NCBI RefSeq assembly: GCF_009764265.1
Contig: NZ_RWIR01000067.1
Span: 62,001 to 126,000, forward strand
Length of the DNA: 64,000 nt
Source of the DNA: Pseudomonas sp. PB101
GTDB taxonomy: Bacteria; Pseudomonadota; Gammaproteobacteria; Pseudomonadales; Pseudomonadaceae
Direction: 5' to 3'
Shown here: piece after piece, positions 1 through 8,094 of the stretch
Position numbering within the stretch: the stretch's first letter is position 1
How the letters are laid out: every line of letters starts with the position of its first letter
Notes under the pieces: model-generated
What the model was told of the DNA's origin: nothing
Databases searched by the model: none
Seen by the model: the letters and a program-made list of their open reading frames with translations, nothing else
Program-made: the position numbers and the translations under genes

Positions 1-30
1 AGGCCTGCGGCTGAACCCGCACACCTGAAA

Positions 31-71
31 CAAAAAAAGGCCTCGAGACTGAACCCCGAGGCCTTTTTTGT
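31..71. terminator. Bidirectional rho-independent terminator
   Basis: A GC stem (GGCCTCG / CGAGGCC) is flanked by an A-run on the left and a T-run on the right, so it can stop transcription from either side. It lies 27 bases past the stop of the leftward lipoprotein gene. Confidence 0.85.
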
Positions 72-97
72 TCACTGGATATCTGCGTTACAGAAGG

Positions 98-463
98 TTA
101 TTGAGTGGCAGGACGCTCAAGCACCAGCAATTCGATGTTCTGTTTCTTCGCGCGAGTGAGCGCCGCGCGGACTTCATCCTGCTTGGCTTCGGCCTCGGCT
201 TTGGAATTGTATGGCCCCATCAGGATTCGCGTATTGCCATTTTCCTTGAGGATGCTGGACATGAAACTGTGCTCGATCAGCCAGCCACTCAAATCACTGA
301 CGGCCTGAGGGGTTTCACCTCGCACTTCAAGGTCCCATTGCGGGCCGGACACTGCCGCCGGTACGGCAGCCATGGCCGGTTTCGGCTTCGGCGCATCCAC
401 TCCGCTGCCCTCGCCACACCCTGCCAGTGCCAATATCGCGATTACCAGAACCATTTTGCGCAC
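98..463 (-). CDS. SPOR-domain-like lipoprotein
   Basis: A 121-residue protein. The chosen start is GTG at 463, which has GAGGGAAA in front; the longer frame from 484 adds seven residues before a lipoprotein signal. Residues 1-16 form a short hydrophobic signal ending in the lipobox LAGC, with Cys16 the predicted lipidated residue. A Pro/Ala-rich linker follows. The C-terminal ~75 residues (WDLEVRGE... ILMGPYNSKAEAEAKQDEV) look like a SPOR fold, the domain that binds denuded septal peptidoglycan. It is therefore probably an envelope lipoprotein; the exact role is unknown. A terminator follows directly. Confidence 0.75.
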   Translation of the reverse strand: MRKMVLVIAILALAGCGEGSGVDAPKPKPAMAAVPAAVSGPQWDLEVRGETPQAVSDLSGWLIEHSFMSSILKENGNTRILMGPYNSKAEAEAKQDEVRAALTRAKKQNIELLVLERPATQ

Positions 464-701
464 GGCGTTTCCCTCTAAATGCATAAAGCGGCGATTTTAC
501 CATCCATGAATACTTCGCGAGTGCCGTAAAATGGGCTCAAAACAACGAGAATGATGGTTGCGGCCTCTGTATAGTTACGCCTTGGGAATTAATGCCACAT
601 CTGTGCGTCAGAAAGAGGCACCCAAACCGTCAGACTTCGCACTAATCTATACATACCACCGACTTCTGCACTGTCCGAATCAGGTGCCCCACAAAGCAAT
701 C

Positions 702-710
702 AAGGAGAAG
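702..710 (+). promoter_or_regulatory. rsmE ribosome site overlapping a GGA Csr-type motif
   Basis: The leader reads TCAAGGAGAA just before ATG 714. It matches nine of ten positions of the A/U-CANGGANG-U/A consensus for CsrA/RsmE and contains the Shine-Dalgarno sequence. This would allow RsmE to repress its own mRNA; that is an inference. Confidence 0.5.
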
Positions 711-713
711 ACC

Positions 714-905
714 ATGCTGATACTCACCCGCAAAGTCGGTGAAAGCATTAATATCGGTGATGACATTACGATCACCATCCTGGGCGTAAGCGGCCAGCAA
801 GTCAGGATTGGCATCAACGCCCCGAAGGACGTTGCAGTGCATCGTGAAGAAATTTACCAGCGCATTCAGGCCGGCCTGACCGCCCCGGAAAAGCCGCAAC
901 CCTGA
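714..905 (+). CDS. rsmE: CsrA-family translational regulator RsmE
   Basis: A 63-residue CsrA/RsmA family protein starting MLILTRKVGESINIGDDITI and containing VRIGINAPKDVAVHREEIYQRI. The ATG at 714 follows the strong ribosome site AAGGAGAAG; a longer frame from 558 has no such support. The family forms dimers that bind GGA motifs in mRNA leaders and repress translation, relieved by small RNAs such as RsmX/Y/Z. The sequence, especially the GESINIGDD and IQAGLTAPEK segments, matches RsmE of the P. fluorescens group better than RsmA. A TATACA -10-like element lies at 648-653. Overlap of the GGA motif with the ribosome site fits autoregulation. Confidence 0.93.
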   Translation: MLILTRKVGESINIGDDITITILGVSGQQVRIGINAPKDVAVHREEIYQRIQAGLTAPEKPQP

Positions 906-1077
906 ATTCTGCTGCAGTCAGTAGCCAGCCCGTTCAATGTGCAACCACGGCTGGCTAAAGATTCAGTATCGCCTCACTCCTGCAAGCCTCAAGGGGTTCG
1001 ATACTAGCGGCAAGCCCAATGCCCAGGCTGTCAGACTTTTCCGGTTTATCCCAGGGAAGGACGCGTTCATTGCGTGG

Positions 1078-1533
1078 TTAACCGAACATCACCCCGCGCG
1101 CCATGCCAGTCGCCGCCACTACCATCAACAACACCAACAGCGCCTCGACATGACTGATGCGTGCAAACAGCTTCGCACGCCCAGTATCGAAGGCCACTTT
1201 ACGGCCCAGCGCTATCCGCCATTTGATCAACGTCACCATTGGCGCGATCTCCAGCAGCAGGATCAGCACGAACAGGGTCATCTTCAGATGAAACAGCGGC
1301 TGATGCAGGTAATAGTCCGTGCCTTTCTCGTACCCGCCAAAGGCTCGCATCCCTCCACTGATCAGCAAAACGACAGCTGAAATCCCCCAGACATTGTCCG
1401 CCATCAGGACACCGCGCACCTGTGCGGACCCATCGGCCAAACGCCGAAAAGCCGTGCCTCGAACCAACACCGCCCAAAATCCCAGGGCCAATGCCAAAAG
1501 ATGAACCGCCGCCAGAATCCAGTGAGTCAGCAT
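1078..1533 (-). CDS. DUF2214-like inner-membrane protein
   Basis: A 151-residue hydrophobic protein with four predicted membrane helices. The start is ATG at 1533, preceded by GGAG; upstream codons in the same frame look non-coding. The pattern MLTHWILAAVHLLALALGFWAVL..., a central GISAVVLLISGGMRAFGGYEKG and a C-terminal HVEALLVLLMVVAATGMARG resembles the DUF2214 membrane family, whose function is unknown. His and Tyr residues near helix ends could bind a cofactor, but nothing proves it. It is divergent from the carbonic anhydrase gene at 1726, with about 190 bases between them. Confidence 0.75.
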   Translation of the reverse strand: MLTHWILAAVHLLALALGFWAVLVRGTAFRRLADGSAQVRGVLMADNVWGISAVVLLISGGMRAFGGYEKGTDYYLHQPLFHLKMTLFVLILLLEIAPMVTLIKWRIALGRKVAFDTGRAKLFARISHVEALLVLLMVVAATGMARGVMFG

Positions 1534-1725
1534 CGAGAAGCTCCTGCCAGTTCGAAGATTGTATGAGCCTGTCAGTAGTAGCCCATGAAATGGTCGGCTG
1601 CACGGCAGTCCGCTACACAATATGACAGACCAACTAGACTCCACTGCGCTGGTTCGAGCATCCAAGGCAAGGCCAGCCCCCAACCGCAACTCACTCTCAC
1701 CGCATTGAACTGAGTAAACAAAATC

Positions 1726-2478
1726 ATGTGTAAATCATGTGATTCAAGCTCTGCTTCAAACACCACAGGCCGTCGTCGTTTTCTTCAATTTGCCGGATTG
1801 AGCGCAGGCGCCCTGCTGCTGACCGGCATACTGCCCGGCAAGATCCTCCAGGCAGCCGAAAAACCGTCAGCCCCACCAAAACCGCAAAACGTGATCAGTC
1901 CCGACATGGCGCTGAAAAGACTGATGGAGGGCAATGAGCGATATGTAACCGGCACTTCCAAAACCCATGATTTCAAAGCTGAGCGAGAGGCCCTGGTGTC
2001 GGGGCAAAATCCGTTCGTGGCAGTGCTGAGCTGCTCTGACTCGCGCATCGCCCCGGAGTACGCGTTTGACACTGCGCGCGGCGATCTTTTCTCCATCCGC
2101 GTCGCGGGCAACTTCGTGACCCCGGAAGGCTTGGCCAGTTTGGAATACGGGGTCGCCGTACTGGGCGCACCGCTGATTCTCGTGCTCGGCCATGAGAGCT
2201 GCGGCGCCATCGAGGCCAGTATCAAGGCCGTCAAGGATCAGACGATTTTCCCCGGCCATATCCCGAAACTGACCGATGCACTCAAGTCGGCGGTCGAGAC
2301 AGTGCTCAAGCAACCCGGGAGCCTGATGGAAAACGCCACCGAGCAGAACGTCAAAAATTCCGTCGACAGCCTGAAACAGGCCTCACCCTTGCTGACCGAT
2401 GCGCAGAGTAAAGGCGTGCTGAAGATCGTGGGCGGCGTCTATCGCCTGGCGACCGGCAAGGTAGAGCTGATCGCCTGA
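1726..2478 (+). CDS. Tat-exported beta-class carbonic anhydrase
   Basis: A 250-residue beta-carbonic anhydrase, catalysing CO2 + H2O to bicarbonate + H+. The zinc and active-site residues are present: C103-x-D105-x-R107 (CSDSR), then H156 and C159 (HESCG). Residues 16-21 (RRRFLQ) followed by a hydrophobic stretch to an LQAAEK boundary at about 41-45 form a twin-arginine signal, so the folded zinc enzyme is expected in the periplasm. Cytosolic family members are shorter and lack this leader. The start is ATG at 1726; the ribosome site in front is weak. A hairpin follows the stop. Confidence 0.9.
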   Translation: MCKSCDSSSASNTTGRRRFLQFAGLSAGALLLTGILPGKILQAAEKPSAPPKPQNVISPDMALKRLMEGNERYVTGTSKTHDFKAEREALVSGQNPFVAVLSCSDSRIAPEYAFDTARGDLFSIRVAGNFVTPEGLASLEYGVAVLGAPLILVLGHESCGAIEASIKAVKDQTIFPGHIPKLTDALKSAVETVLKQPGSLMENATEQNVKNSVDSLKQASPLLTDAQSKGVLKIVGGVYRLATGKVELIA

Positions 2479-2507
2479 TCCGCAACACGCACAGCACCAG
2501 CATGCGA

Positions 2508-2533
2508 AGAGCCCAGCGCGACGGCTGGGCTCT
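2508..2533. terminator. Hairpin between convergent genes
   Basis: A nearly perfect inverted repeat AGAGCCCAGC / GCTGGGCTCT lies between the carbonic anhydrase stop and the stop of the leftward gene at 2536. It lacks a long T-run, so termination is probable rather than certain. Confidence 0.55.
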
Positions 2534-2535
2534 GG

Positions 2536-2730
2536 TTACCTGCGGTTTTCCAACATCTTGTCCGCGAGGGTCCTGGCCCTCTCGATCAGCAGGTTCTGCC
2601 TGTCTTCGTGGGTAACCCCGCCCACAATCGGGGCAGTCAAATTGCTTTCGGCAATCAATGCAGCGCAGAAGTATCGATCCCAGACGGCATTGTCTGCGGG
2701 CGCGTGTTTGCTCGCTTGATCCTCGTTCAT
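2536..2730 (-). CDS. Small hypothetical protein
   Basis: A 64-residue soluble protein, MNEDQASKHAPADNAVWDRYFCAALIAE.., with a mixed charged C-terminus (ERARTLADKMLENRR). A clear ribosome site AAAGGAG precedes the ATG at 2730, which supports translation. I do not recognise the family. It ends at the hairpin shared with the convergent carbonic anhydrase gene. Confidence 0.6.
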   Translation of the reverse strand: MNEDQASKHAPADNAVWDRYFCAALIAESNLTAPIVGGVTHEDRQNLLIERARTLADKMLENRR

Positions 2731-2981
2731 GGGCAGCTCCTTTCAATGAGGTCGCACACCCAGTTTACGCCCGAATGATAAAGAATCCGGCCCATCCCCC
2801 TCAGCGGCCCGCCACTCGTCGCCTGCCAAATCACAACGAGCAATTCATTGGCGCCCGTGGCTTGAGGATTGCACAGAACGCGCATAACAGCGCTGAACCG
2901 ACATAATTCTGACGCTGCAGCCATTCAACCAATGCTTAAGGACGCCAGCGATACGCTTGGTCAGTCACCGGGAGATACAAC

Positions 2982-3188
2982 GTGTCAACGCTCAACGAAA
3001 TCGCAATGAACCACGCGCGAATGGCTAAGGAAAAGGCAGCAGAGTCGATCGAACTGAGCGAGCGCCACCTCCAGATAGTCGGGAGCTTCGAAATACCGTC
3101 CATTGATGTGCAACAGAATATCCCGCTGCACTTGATCGCTGGTGCGCAGGATGGGCATCTAGCCCAGGTGACGGGTTACGCGCTCTGA
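2982..3188 (+). CDS. Small hypothetical protein (tentative)
   Basis: A possible 68-residue protein starting with GTG at 2982 behind GGGAGAT. The first half is amphipathic and charged (MNHARMAKEKAAESIELSERH) and the second half more hydrophobic. I recognise no family and composition alone does not prove coding. It could be a remnant or a small toxin/antitoxin-sized protein, but nothing nearby supports that. Confidence 0.35.
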   Translation: MSTLNEIAMNHARMAKEKAAESIELSERHLQIVGSFEIPSIDVQQNIPLHLIAGAQDGHLAQVTGYAL

Positions 3189-3343
3189 CCTTTGATGAGG
3201 CAAGCGACTGCCTGTTGACACCACCGGGCAAACGAGCAAAATTCATCCGACCCTGTCACTCCTGCACATCCAGGATGTGAGCCGAACCAGCCTCGCCAGA
3301 GAAATCTGCCGGGGCTTTGTCGTCTTCGGCTTAGGAGAAAGAC

Positions 3344-3556
3344 ATGTCTAGAGCTCAACGACGACACGATACACGCCGCATAAAGGCTCGTTTCGAAAGA
3401 AACCAGAGAACCAAGGACTGGGAAGCCACTGCTCGAGATGCTGGCGTCTTCGCAAATCATGGCAAGGTCTGCTCTTGCTGGATGTGCTGCAACCCGAGAA
3501 GGCTCGGTGAGCGCACCCTGCAGGAATTGCGAGCGGATTTTCCCACTCAAGAGTGA
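3344..3556 (+). CDS. Small Cys-rich protein with CSCWMCCNPR motif
   Basis: A 70-residue basic protein preceded by a good ribosome site (TAGGAGAAAG before ATG 3344). The N-terminal third is Arg-rich. The core HGKVCSCWMCCNPRR carries four Cys in a C-x-C-x2-CC pattern. The C-terminus is acidic. Small proteins with a CSCWMCxNPR core are widespread in bacteria, as I recall, but uncharacterised. The Cys cluster suggests metal binding and the Arg-rich end nucleic-acid or ribosome contact; both are inferences. Confidence 0.75.
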   Translation: MSRAQRRHDTRRIKARFERNQRTKDWEATARDAGVFANHGKVCSCWMCCNPRRLGERTLQELRADFPTQE

Positions 3557-3609
3557 CAACAGAACCCGGGCGTTGCGTTGTGAACGCCCCGCATCAAATC
3601 CAGGACAAC

Positions 3610-3639
3610 AAAAAAGGGCCCACCTTTCGGTGAGCCCTT
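3610..3639 (-). terminator. Rho-independent terminator of tRNA-Val
   Basis: On the minus strand AAGGGCTCACC-GAAA-GGTGGGCCCTT is followed by a T-run. It sits about 30 bases past the 3' end of the tRNA-Val gene. Confidence 0.8.
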
Positions 3640-3668
3640 CCAGACCGCCCAGCAGAGCGGATTTTGTT

Positions 3669-3745
3669 TGGTAGGCGCGATTGGACTCGAACCAACGACC
3701 CCCACCATGTCAAGGTGGTGCTCTAACCAACTGAGCTACGTGCCT
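3669..3745 (-). tRNA. tRNA-Val (anticodon GAC)
   Basis: A complete 77-base cloverleaf on the minus strand, beginning AGGCACGTAGCTCAG and ending CCA. The anticodon loop TTGACAT gives GAC, reading Val GUC/GUU. The T arm GGTTCGAGTCC is intact. It is a single-gene unit with its own promoter and terminator. Confidence 0.95.
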
Positions 3746-3758
3746 GCTGTGAGGCGGC

Positions 3759-3786
3759 ATTCTACGGAATTCCGGAGGGGTGTCAA
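3759..3786 (-). promoter_or_regulatory. Sigma-70 promoter of tRNA-Val
   Basis: On the minus strand TTGACA (3786-3781), a 16-base spacer and TAGAAT (3764-3759) sit just upstream of the tRNA, followed by a GC-rich discriminator. Confidence 0.8.
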
Positions 3787-3929
3787 CACCTTTTTTCGAG
3801 CTAACCCTATGAATATGCAAAATATTTAATTTTGCCGGTACAAAGAAGATTTTCCGGGTGGCTGGCGGGGGATTTTCAACTCGGGTAGGATCGATGCACT
3901 CGTAAAATATATTAAACAGAGGCTGCAGG

Positions 3930-5213
3930 ATGGCTAACACCCCCTACCCAGAATCCTACTACGCCGCATCGGCCAACGCGGTTCCGCCGCGCCCTGCATT
4001 GCAGGATGATATCGAGACCGATGTCTGTGTGATCGGCGCCGGTTATACGGGGCTGTCCTCTGCCCTGTTTCTGCTGGAGAACGGCTTCAAGGTCACGGTG
4101 CTCGAGGCGGCCAGGGTGGGTTTCGGCGCGTCCGGGCGTAATGGCGGGCAGATCGTCAACAGCTATAGCCGTGATATCGATGTGATCGAGCGCACGGTCG
4201 GTCCCAAGCAGGCTCAGTTGCTGGGGCAGATGGCCTTTGAAGGTGGCCGGATCATTCGTGAGCGAGTTGCCAAGTACAACATTCAGTGCGACCTGAAGGA
4301 CGGTGGCGTGTTCGCCGCGATGACCGCCAAGCAGATGGGGCATCTGGAGTCGCAGAAGCGCCTGTGGGAACGTTTCGGTCATACCCAGCTGGAACTGATG
4401 GATCAACACCGCATCCGAGAAGTCGTGGCCTGCGATCAATACGTCGGCGGCATGCTCGACATGAGTGGCGGGCACATCCATCCGCTCAACCTGGCGCTGG
4501 GTGAAGCGGCGGCCGTCGAATCCCTGGGCGGGACGATCTACGAGCAGTCACCGGCCGTACGCATCGAGCGCGGCGCCAATCCGGTCGTGCACACGCCGCA
4601 GGGCAAGGTCAGGGCCAAATTCATCATCGTTGCCGGTAACGCCTACCTGGGCAACCTGGTGCCGGAGCTGGCCGCCAAGTCGATGCCGTGCGGCACTCAA
4701 GTGATTACCACCGAGCCATTGGGCGAAGAACTGGCCAAGACCCTGCTGCCCCAGGACTACTGTGTCGAAGACTGCAATTACTTGCTCGACTACTACCGCC
4801 TCAGCGGCGACAAGCGCCTGATTTTCGGTGGTGGCGTGGTGTACGGCGCGCGGGATCCGGCGAACATCGAAGCGATCATTCGACCGAAGCTGCTCAAGGC
4901 CTTCCCGCAACTCAAGGACGTGAAGATCGATTACGCCTGGACCGGCAACTTCCTGCTGACCCTGTCGCGCCTGCCCCAGGTCGGGCGCCTGGGTGACAAC
5001 ATCTACTATTCCCAGGGTTGCAGCGGCCATGGCGTGACCTACACGCACCTGGCGGGCAAGGTGCTGGCCGAAGCCCTGCGCGGCCAGGCCGAGCGCTTTG
5101 ACGCCTTTGCCGACCTGCCTCATTACCCGTTCCCGGGTGGACAAATGCTGCGTACGCCGTTCGCGGCGCTGGGTGCCTGGTATTACGGATTGCGGGACAG
5201 GTTCGGATACTAA
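3930..5213 (+). CDS. FAD-dependent amine oxidase, PuuB (gamma-glutamylputrescine oxidase)-like
   Basis: A 427-residue DAO-family flavoenzyme. The dinucleotide-binding motif VIGAGYTGLSSA is at 34-45, followed by the E of the second strand (VTVLEA) and the ASGRNGGQ motif at 67-74 typical of PuuB/OrdL-type oxidases. The C-terminal GCSGHGVTYTHLAGKVLAEAL contacts FAD in the family. The closest recognised function is oxidation of gamma-glutamylputrescine to the aldehyde with H2O2 release in polyamine catabolism, but no other puu gene is next to it, so the substrate is uncertain. It is probably cytoplasmic and ends just before a REP pair. Confidence 0.85.
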   Translation: MANTPYPESYYAASANAVPPRPALQDDIETDVCVIGAGYTGLSSALFLLENGFKVTVLEAARVGFGASGRNGGQIVNSYSRDIDVIERTVGPKQAQLLGQMAFEGGRIIRERVAKYNIQCDLKDGGVFAAMTAKQMGHLESQKRLWERFGHTQLELMDQHRIREVVACDQYVGGMLDMSGGHIHPLNLALGEAAAVESLGGTIYEQSPAVRIERGANPVVHTPQGKVRAKFIIVAGNAYLGNLVPELAAKSMPCGTQVITTEPLGEELAKTLLPQDYCVEDCNYLLDYYRLSGDKRLIFGGGVVYGARDPANIEAIIRPKLLKAFPQLKDVKIDYAWTGNFLLTLSRLPQVGRLGDNIYYSQGCSGHGVTYTHLAGKVLAEALRGQAERFDAFADLPHYPFPGGQMLRTPFAALGAWYYGLRDRFGY

Positions 5214-5230
5214 GCGACACGCAATACATT

Positions 5231-5320
5231 GTGGGAGCGAGCTTGCTCGCGATGAGGTCGTAACATCCAACATATTCGTTGGCTGCCAGACCGACATCGC
5301 GAGCAAGCTCGCTCCCACAG
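5231..5320. repeat. Inverted pair of REP sequences (REPIN)
   Basis: GTGGGAGCGAGCTTGCTCGCGAT and its reverse complement lie about 45 bases apart, ending CTCGCTCCCACAG. This is the standard Pseudomonas REP doublet, located between convergent genes. Confidence 0.9.
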
Positions 5321-5340
5321 TTTTTTTGGGTGGGGGGGGG

Positions 5341-6312
5341 TTAGAGACGATCTCGGGGGATACCGCTGCGAATCCGCAGGATATCGGCCAATACCGCCAG
5401 GGCAATCTCCGCCGGCGTCTTGCTGCCCAGGTTGAGCCCGATGGGCGCGTGAATCCGCGCCAACTCGACCTCCCCCAGACCGCCAATGCGCCGCAAACGC
5501 TCGAAGCGCTTCTGCGAGGTCTGCATGGAGCCCATCACACCGATGTAAAACGCCTCGGTGCGCACAGCCTCCATCATCGCCAGGTCATCGATACGCGGGT
5601 CGTGGGTCAACGCCACCACCGCGGTGTCGCTGTGACAGCCACCGTCGGCGATGAACACCGACGGCAGTTGACGGCGAATCTCCACATTTTCCAGCACGAC
5701 GCCTTCGAGCACTTCGTCCCGCGGATCACACAGAATCACCTCGAAGCCCAGGCCTACGGCAAACTCCGCACAGGCCTGGGCCACGCTGGAATACCCCGCC
5801 AGCAGCAAGCGCTGGGCCGCGCCGACGCGCACACGCACCCGGTCGATTTCACGCTCGATACGCACACCCTGCTCACGATCATCGAACAGGCTACGCACAC
5901 CGCTTTGCAGATCCACTTCGCGGATCAACCGACGCCGGCCAGACAGCGCCGACTCCAGCTCGCGCAGATGCGCTTGCACCGCGCAATCGGCCTCCAGCTT
6001 CTCGACCAGCACGTCCAGCACCCCGCCGCATGGCAGGCTGACGCGCGAGCGTGGGTCGTCGCCTTCGCCGTAACGAACAACGCTGACCGGCTCCAGAAAC
6101 GCGCCCTCGGCGACTCGCTCGAGAAAGTCTTCCTCGACACAGCCACCGGACAACGAGCCAATCCATTGCCCTTCAACGTTCACCGCCAGCAGCGAACCCG
6201 GTGCGCGCGGTGCAGAGCCGTAAGTGGCGAGCACCGTACACAACCAGATACGCTGACCGGCCGCCGACCACTCCAGCGCCCGGCGCACCACTTGCAGATC
6301 CAGATGCTGCAT
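5341..6312 (-). CDS. XdhC/CoxI-family molybdoenzyme maturation protein
   Basis: A 323-residue XdhC-family protein. The family binds molybdenum cofactor, helps sulfurate it and inserts it into xanthine dehydrogenase-type enzymes. Visible features are the N-terminal XdhC part (TYGSAPRAPGSLLAVN, GSLSGGCVEEDF, PCGGVLDVLVE) and a C-terminal Rossmann-like part (ALTHDPRIDD, YIGVMGSMQTSQKRFERL, GLNLGSKTPAEIALAVLADI). The start ATG 6312 is one base beyond the stop of the cytochrome gene, showing co-transcription and probable translational coupling. It ends beside a G9 tract that is outside the coding sequence. Confidence 0.9.
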   Translation of the reverse strand: MQHLDLQVVRRALEWSAAGQRIWLCTVLATYGSAPRAPGSLLAVNVEGQWIGSLSGGCVEEDFLERVAEGAFLEPVSVVRYGEGDDPRSRVSLPCGGVLDVLVEKLEADCAVQAHLRELESALSGRRRLIREVDLQSGVRSLFDDREQGVRIEREIDRVRVRVGAAQRLLLAGYSSVAQACAEFAVGLGFEVILCDPRDEVLEGVVLENVEIRRQLPSVFIADGGCHSDTAVVALTHDPRIDDLAMMEAVRTEAFYIGVMGSMQTSQKRFERLRRIGGLGEVELARIHAPIGLNLGSKTPAEIALAVLADILRIRSGIPRDRL

Positions 6313-6313
6313 A

Positions 6314-7552
6314 TCAGTGGGCCTTGTGCTCGAGCGGCGGCGCATCGGCCCGCAGCTTCTGCACGTCGTTTACCGCCAGATCATTCGGCTGACCGCCCCA
6401 GCCCTGACGCAGGTAGTTCAGCAGGTCCGTGAGTTGCTCATCGCTCAACTTCTTGACGAACCCCGGCATTGGCTGCATGTGCTCGAAACCGGAGAACTTC
6501 TGTTCACCGATACCGTCGTCGATCACCCTTACCAGGTTGCGCGGGTCTTCCAGGCGCAGCGTGGTATTGCCACGCATGGCCACGGCGATGTGCGGCTTGC
6601 CTTCGCCACCAGGCGCGTGGCAACCGGCGCAGACATTCAAATATTCCTGACGGCCGCGCTGGGCGCTCGGGCTCAGTTTGTCCACAGGCACTTCGGTGAG
6701 CACTTTCGCCGCGGGCGGCTGATCGCCGAGCAGGAAGGTCGCCATGGCGGCCAGGTCCGGATCGCTGAGGCCCTGGGTGCTGTTGTGGAACACCGGGAAC
6801 ATTTCGTTGAACATCGTGCCCTGGGCGCTCATGCCGTGTTTGAGGAACGAGCTCAGGTCCTGATGATTCCAGCCACGGGCCGCCAGGTCAGTGGCCAGCA
6901 GGCTCGGCGCCAGATAGCCATTGAGAATGCCGCCGGTCATGCGCTTGTCCATCTGCATCGCACCGGGCAAGCCGCGTGGGGTGTGGCATTCGCCACAGTG
7001 CCCGAGCACGTCGACCATGTACTGGCCGCGCTTCCAGGCTTCGCTCTTGCCCTCGGCAGGCGCAAGCTTCACGTCCTTGCCGTACATCATGTTCCAGCCC
7101 ATCAGGCCCAGGCGCACGTTGAACGGGAAGCTCAGGCTGGTGACCGGCGCGGCGCGCTCGATCGGCTCGACGGTTTTCAGGTAGGCGTGAATCGCGTCGG
7201 AATCTGCACGCGGGATCAGGTGATACGAGGTGTACGGCATCGCTGGATACAGGTTGGCGCCATCGCGGCGCTTGCCTTCAGTCAGCGCGGCGAAGAACTC
7301 GTCGTCGCTGTACAGGCCGATGCCGTGCTCTTTGCTCGGGGTGATGTTGGTGCCGTAGATTATGCCGAACGGCGACACGATCGGCAGGCCGCCCGCATAG
7401 GGCGCGCCACCCGGTGCGGTGTGGCACGCCATGCAGTCGGCGGCACGGGCGAGGTATTCGCCTTGCTTGACCTGCGCATCATCGGCGTGAGCTGCCACCA
7501 CAGGCGCAGCCAGACCAACCGCCAATGCCAGACGGCTAAGTAGAAGCTTCAT
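6314..7552 (-). CDS. Triheme cytochrome c subunit of periplasmic molybdenum hydroxylase
   Basis: A 412-residue protein with a Sec signal (MKLLLSRLALAVGLAAPVVAAHA) and three c-type heme sites, CMACH (40-44), CGECH and CAGCH, each in a cytochrome c domain. Such trihemes serve aldehyde, gluconate or nicotinate-type dehydrogenases by passing electrons to the respiratory chain. The start ATG 7552 uses AAGGAGGG, which overlaps the last codons of the 2Fe-2S gene upstream. The last ~30 residues have no transmembrane anchor. It is the electron outlet for the adjacent Mo and 2Fe-2S subunits. Confidence 0.92.
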   Translation of the reverse strand: MKLLLSRLALAVGLAAPVVAAHADDAQVKQGEYLARAADCMACHTAPGGAPYAGGLPIVSPFGIIYGTNITPSKEHGIGLYSDDEFFAALTEGKRRDGANLYPAMPYTSYHLIPRADSDAIHAYLKTVEPIERAAPVTSLSFPFNVRLGLMGWNMMYGKDVKLAPAEGKSEAWKRGQYMVDVLGHCGECHTPRGLPGAMQMDKRMTGGILNGYLAPSLLATDLAARGWNHQDLSSFLKHGMSAQGTMFNEMFPVFHNSTQGLSDPDLAAMATFLLGDQPPAAKVLTEVPVDKLSPSAQRGRQEYLNVCAGCHAPGGEGKPHIAVAMRGNTTLRLEDPRNLVRVIDDGIGEQKFSGFEHMQPMPGFVKKLSDEQLTDLLNYLRQGWGGQPNDLAVNDVQKLRADAPPLEHKAH

Positions 7553-7554
7553 GC

Positions 7555-8094
7555 TTAACCCTCCTTGACCAGGCCGAGATCGGTCAGCACGTTGCGGGTG
7601 GCGCTGTAGTAGCGCACGTACCCGGTGCAACGGCAGATGTGATGACCGAGGCTGTCCTCGATGACTTTTTCCAGCTGGCTCTTGACGATCGGCTGACGCT
7701 GCAGCTTTTCCACCAGCACGGTCGCGGCATTGACGAAACCCGGTGCGCAGTAGCTGCACTGGAAGGCGAATTCATCGACGAAGCGCTGCTGGATCGGGTT
7801 CAACTCGGTGACCTTGCCCTGCTCGTCGCGGGTCGCATGGCCTTCGATGGTCCGAACCTTCTTGCCTTCGAAATAGTGCGCGCCGGTGATGCAGGTGCGC
7901 ACTTCTTCGCTGGTGCCGTCGGGGTTGTCGACGATCACCACGCAGGCGTGGCAGATGCCCTGGCCGCAGCCCAGGCGCGAACCGGTGAGGTTCTTGTATT
8001 CGTGCAGGTAGTCGATCATCGGCAGGTCATCAGGGATGTCCACCGGGCCGACGGATTGACCGTTGAGGGTCAGTTGAAGCGGACGGTTAGCCAT
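7555..8094 (-). CDS. 2Fe-2S subunit of molybdenum hydroxylase
   Basis: A 179-residue protein with two iron-sulfur modules: a plant-ferredoxin-like N-terminal cluster (GCGQGICHACVV...RTC) and a C-terminal all-helical cluster (FQCSYCAPGF...HHICRCTGY), the small-subunit layout of xanthine dehydrogenase, IorA and NicA. It has no signal peptide of its own, so it would be exported by riding with the Tat-targeted Mo subunit. The start ATG 8094 overlaps the end of the Mo-subunit gene by eight bases. It relays electrons from Mo to the triheme cytochrome. Confidence 0.93.
   Translation of the reverse strand: MANRPLQLTLNGQSVGPVDIPDDLPMIDYLHEYKNLTGSRLGCGQGICHACVVIVDNPDGTSEEVRTCITGAHYFEGKKVRTIEGHATRDEQGKVTELNPIQQRFVDEFAFQCSYCAPGFVNAATVLVEKLQRQPIVKSQLEKVIEDSLGHHICRCTGYVRYYSATRNVLTDLGLVKEG

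Noticed and set aside
5328..5340. Phase-variable G tract controlling XdhC
   Set aside because: The tract lies after the stop codon, so length changes cannot shift the reading frame.
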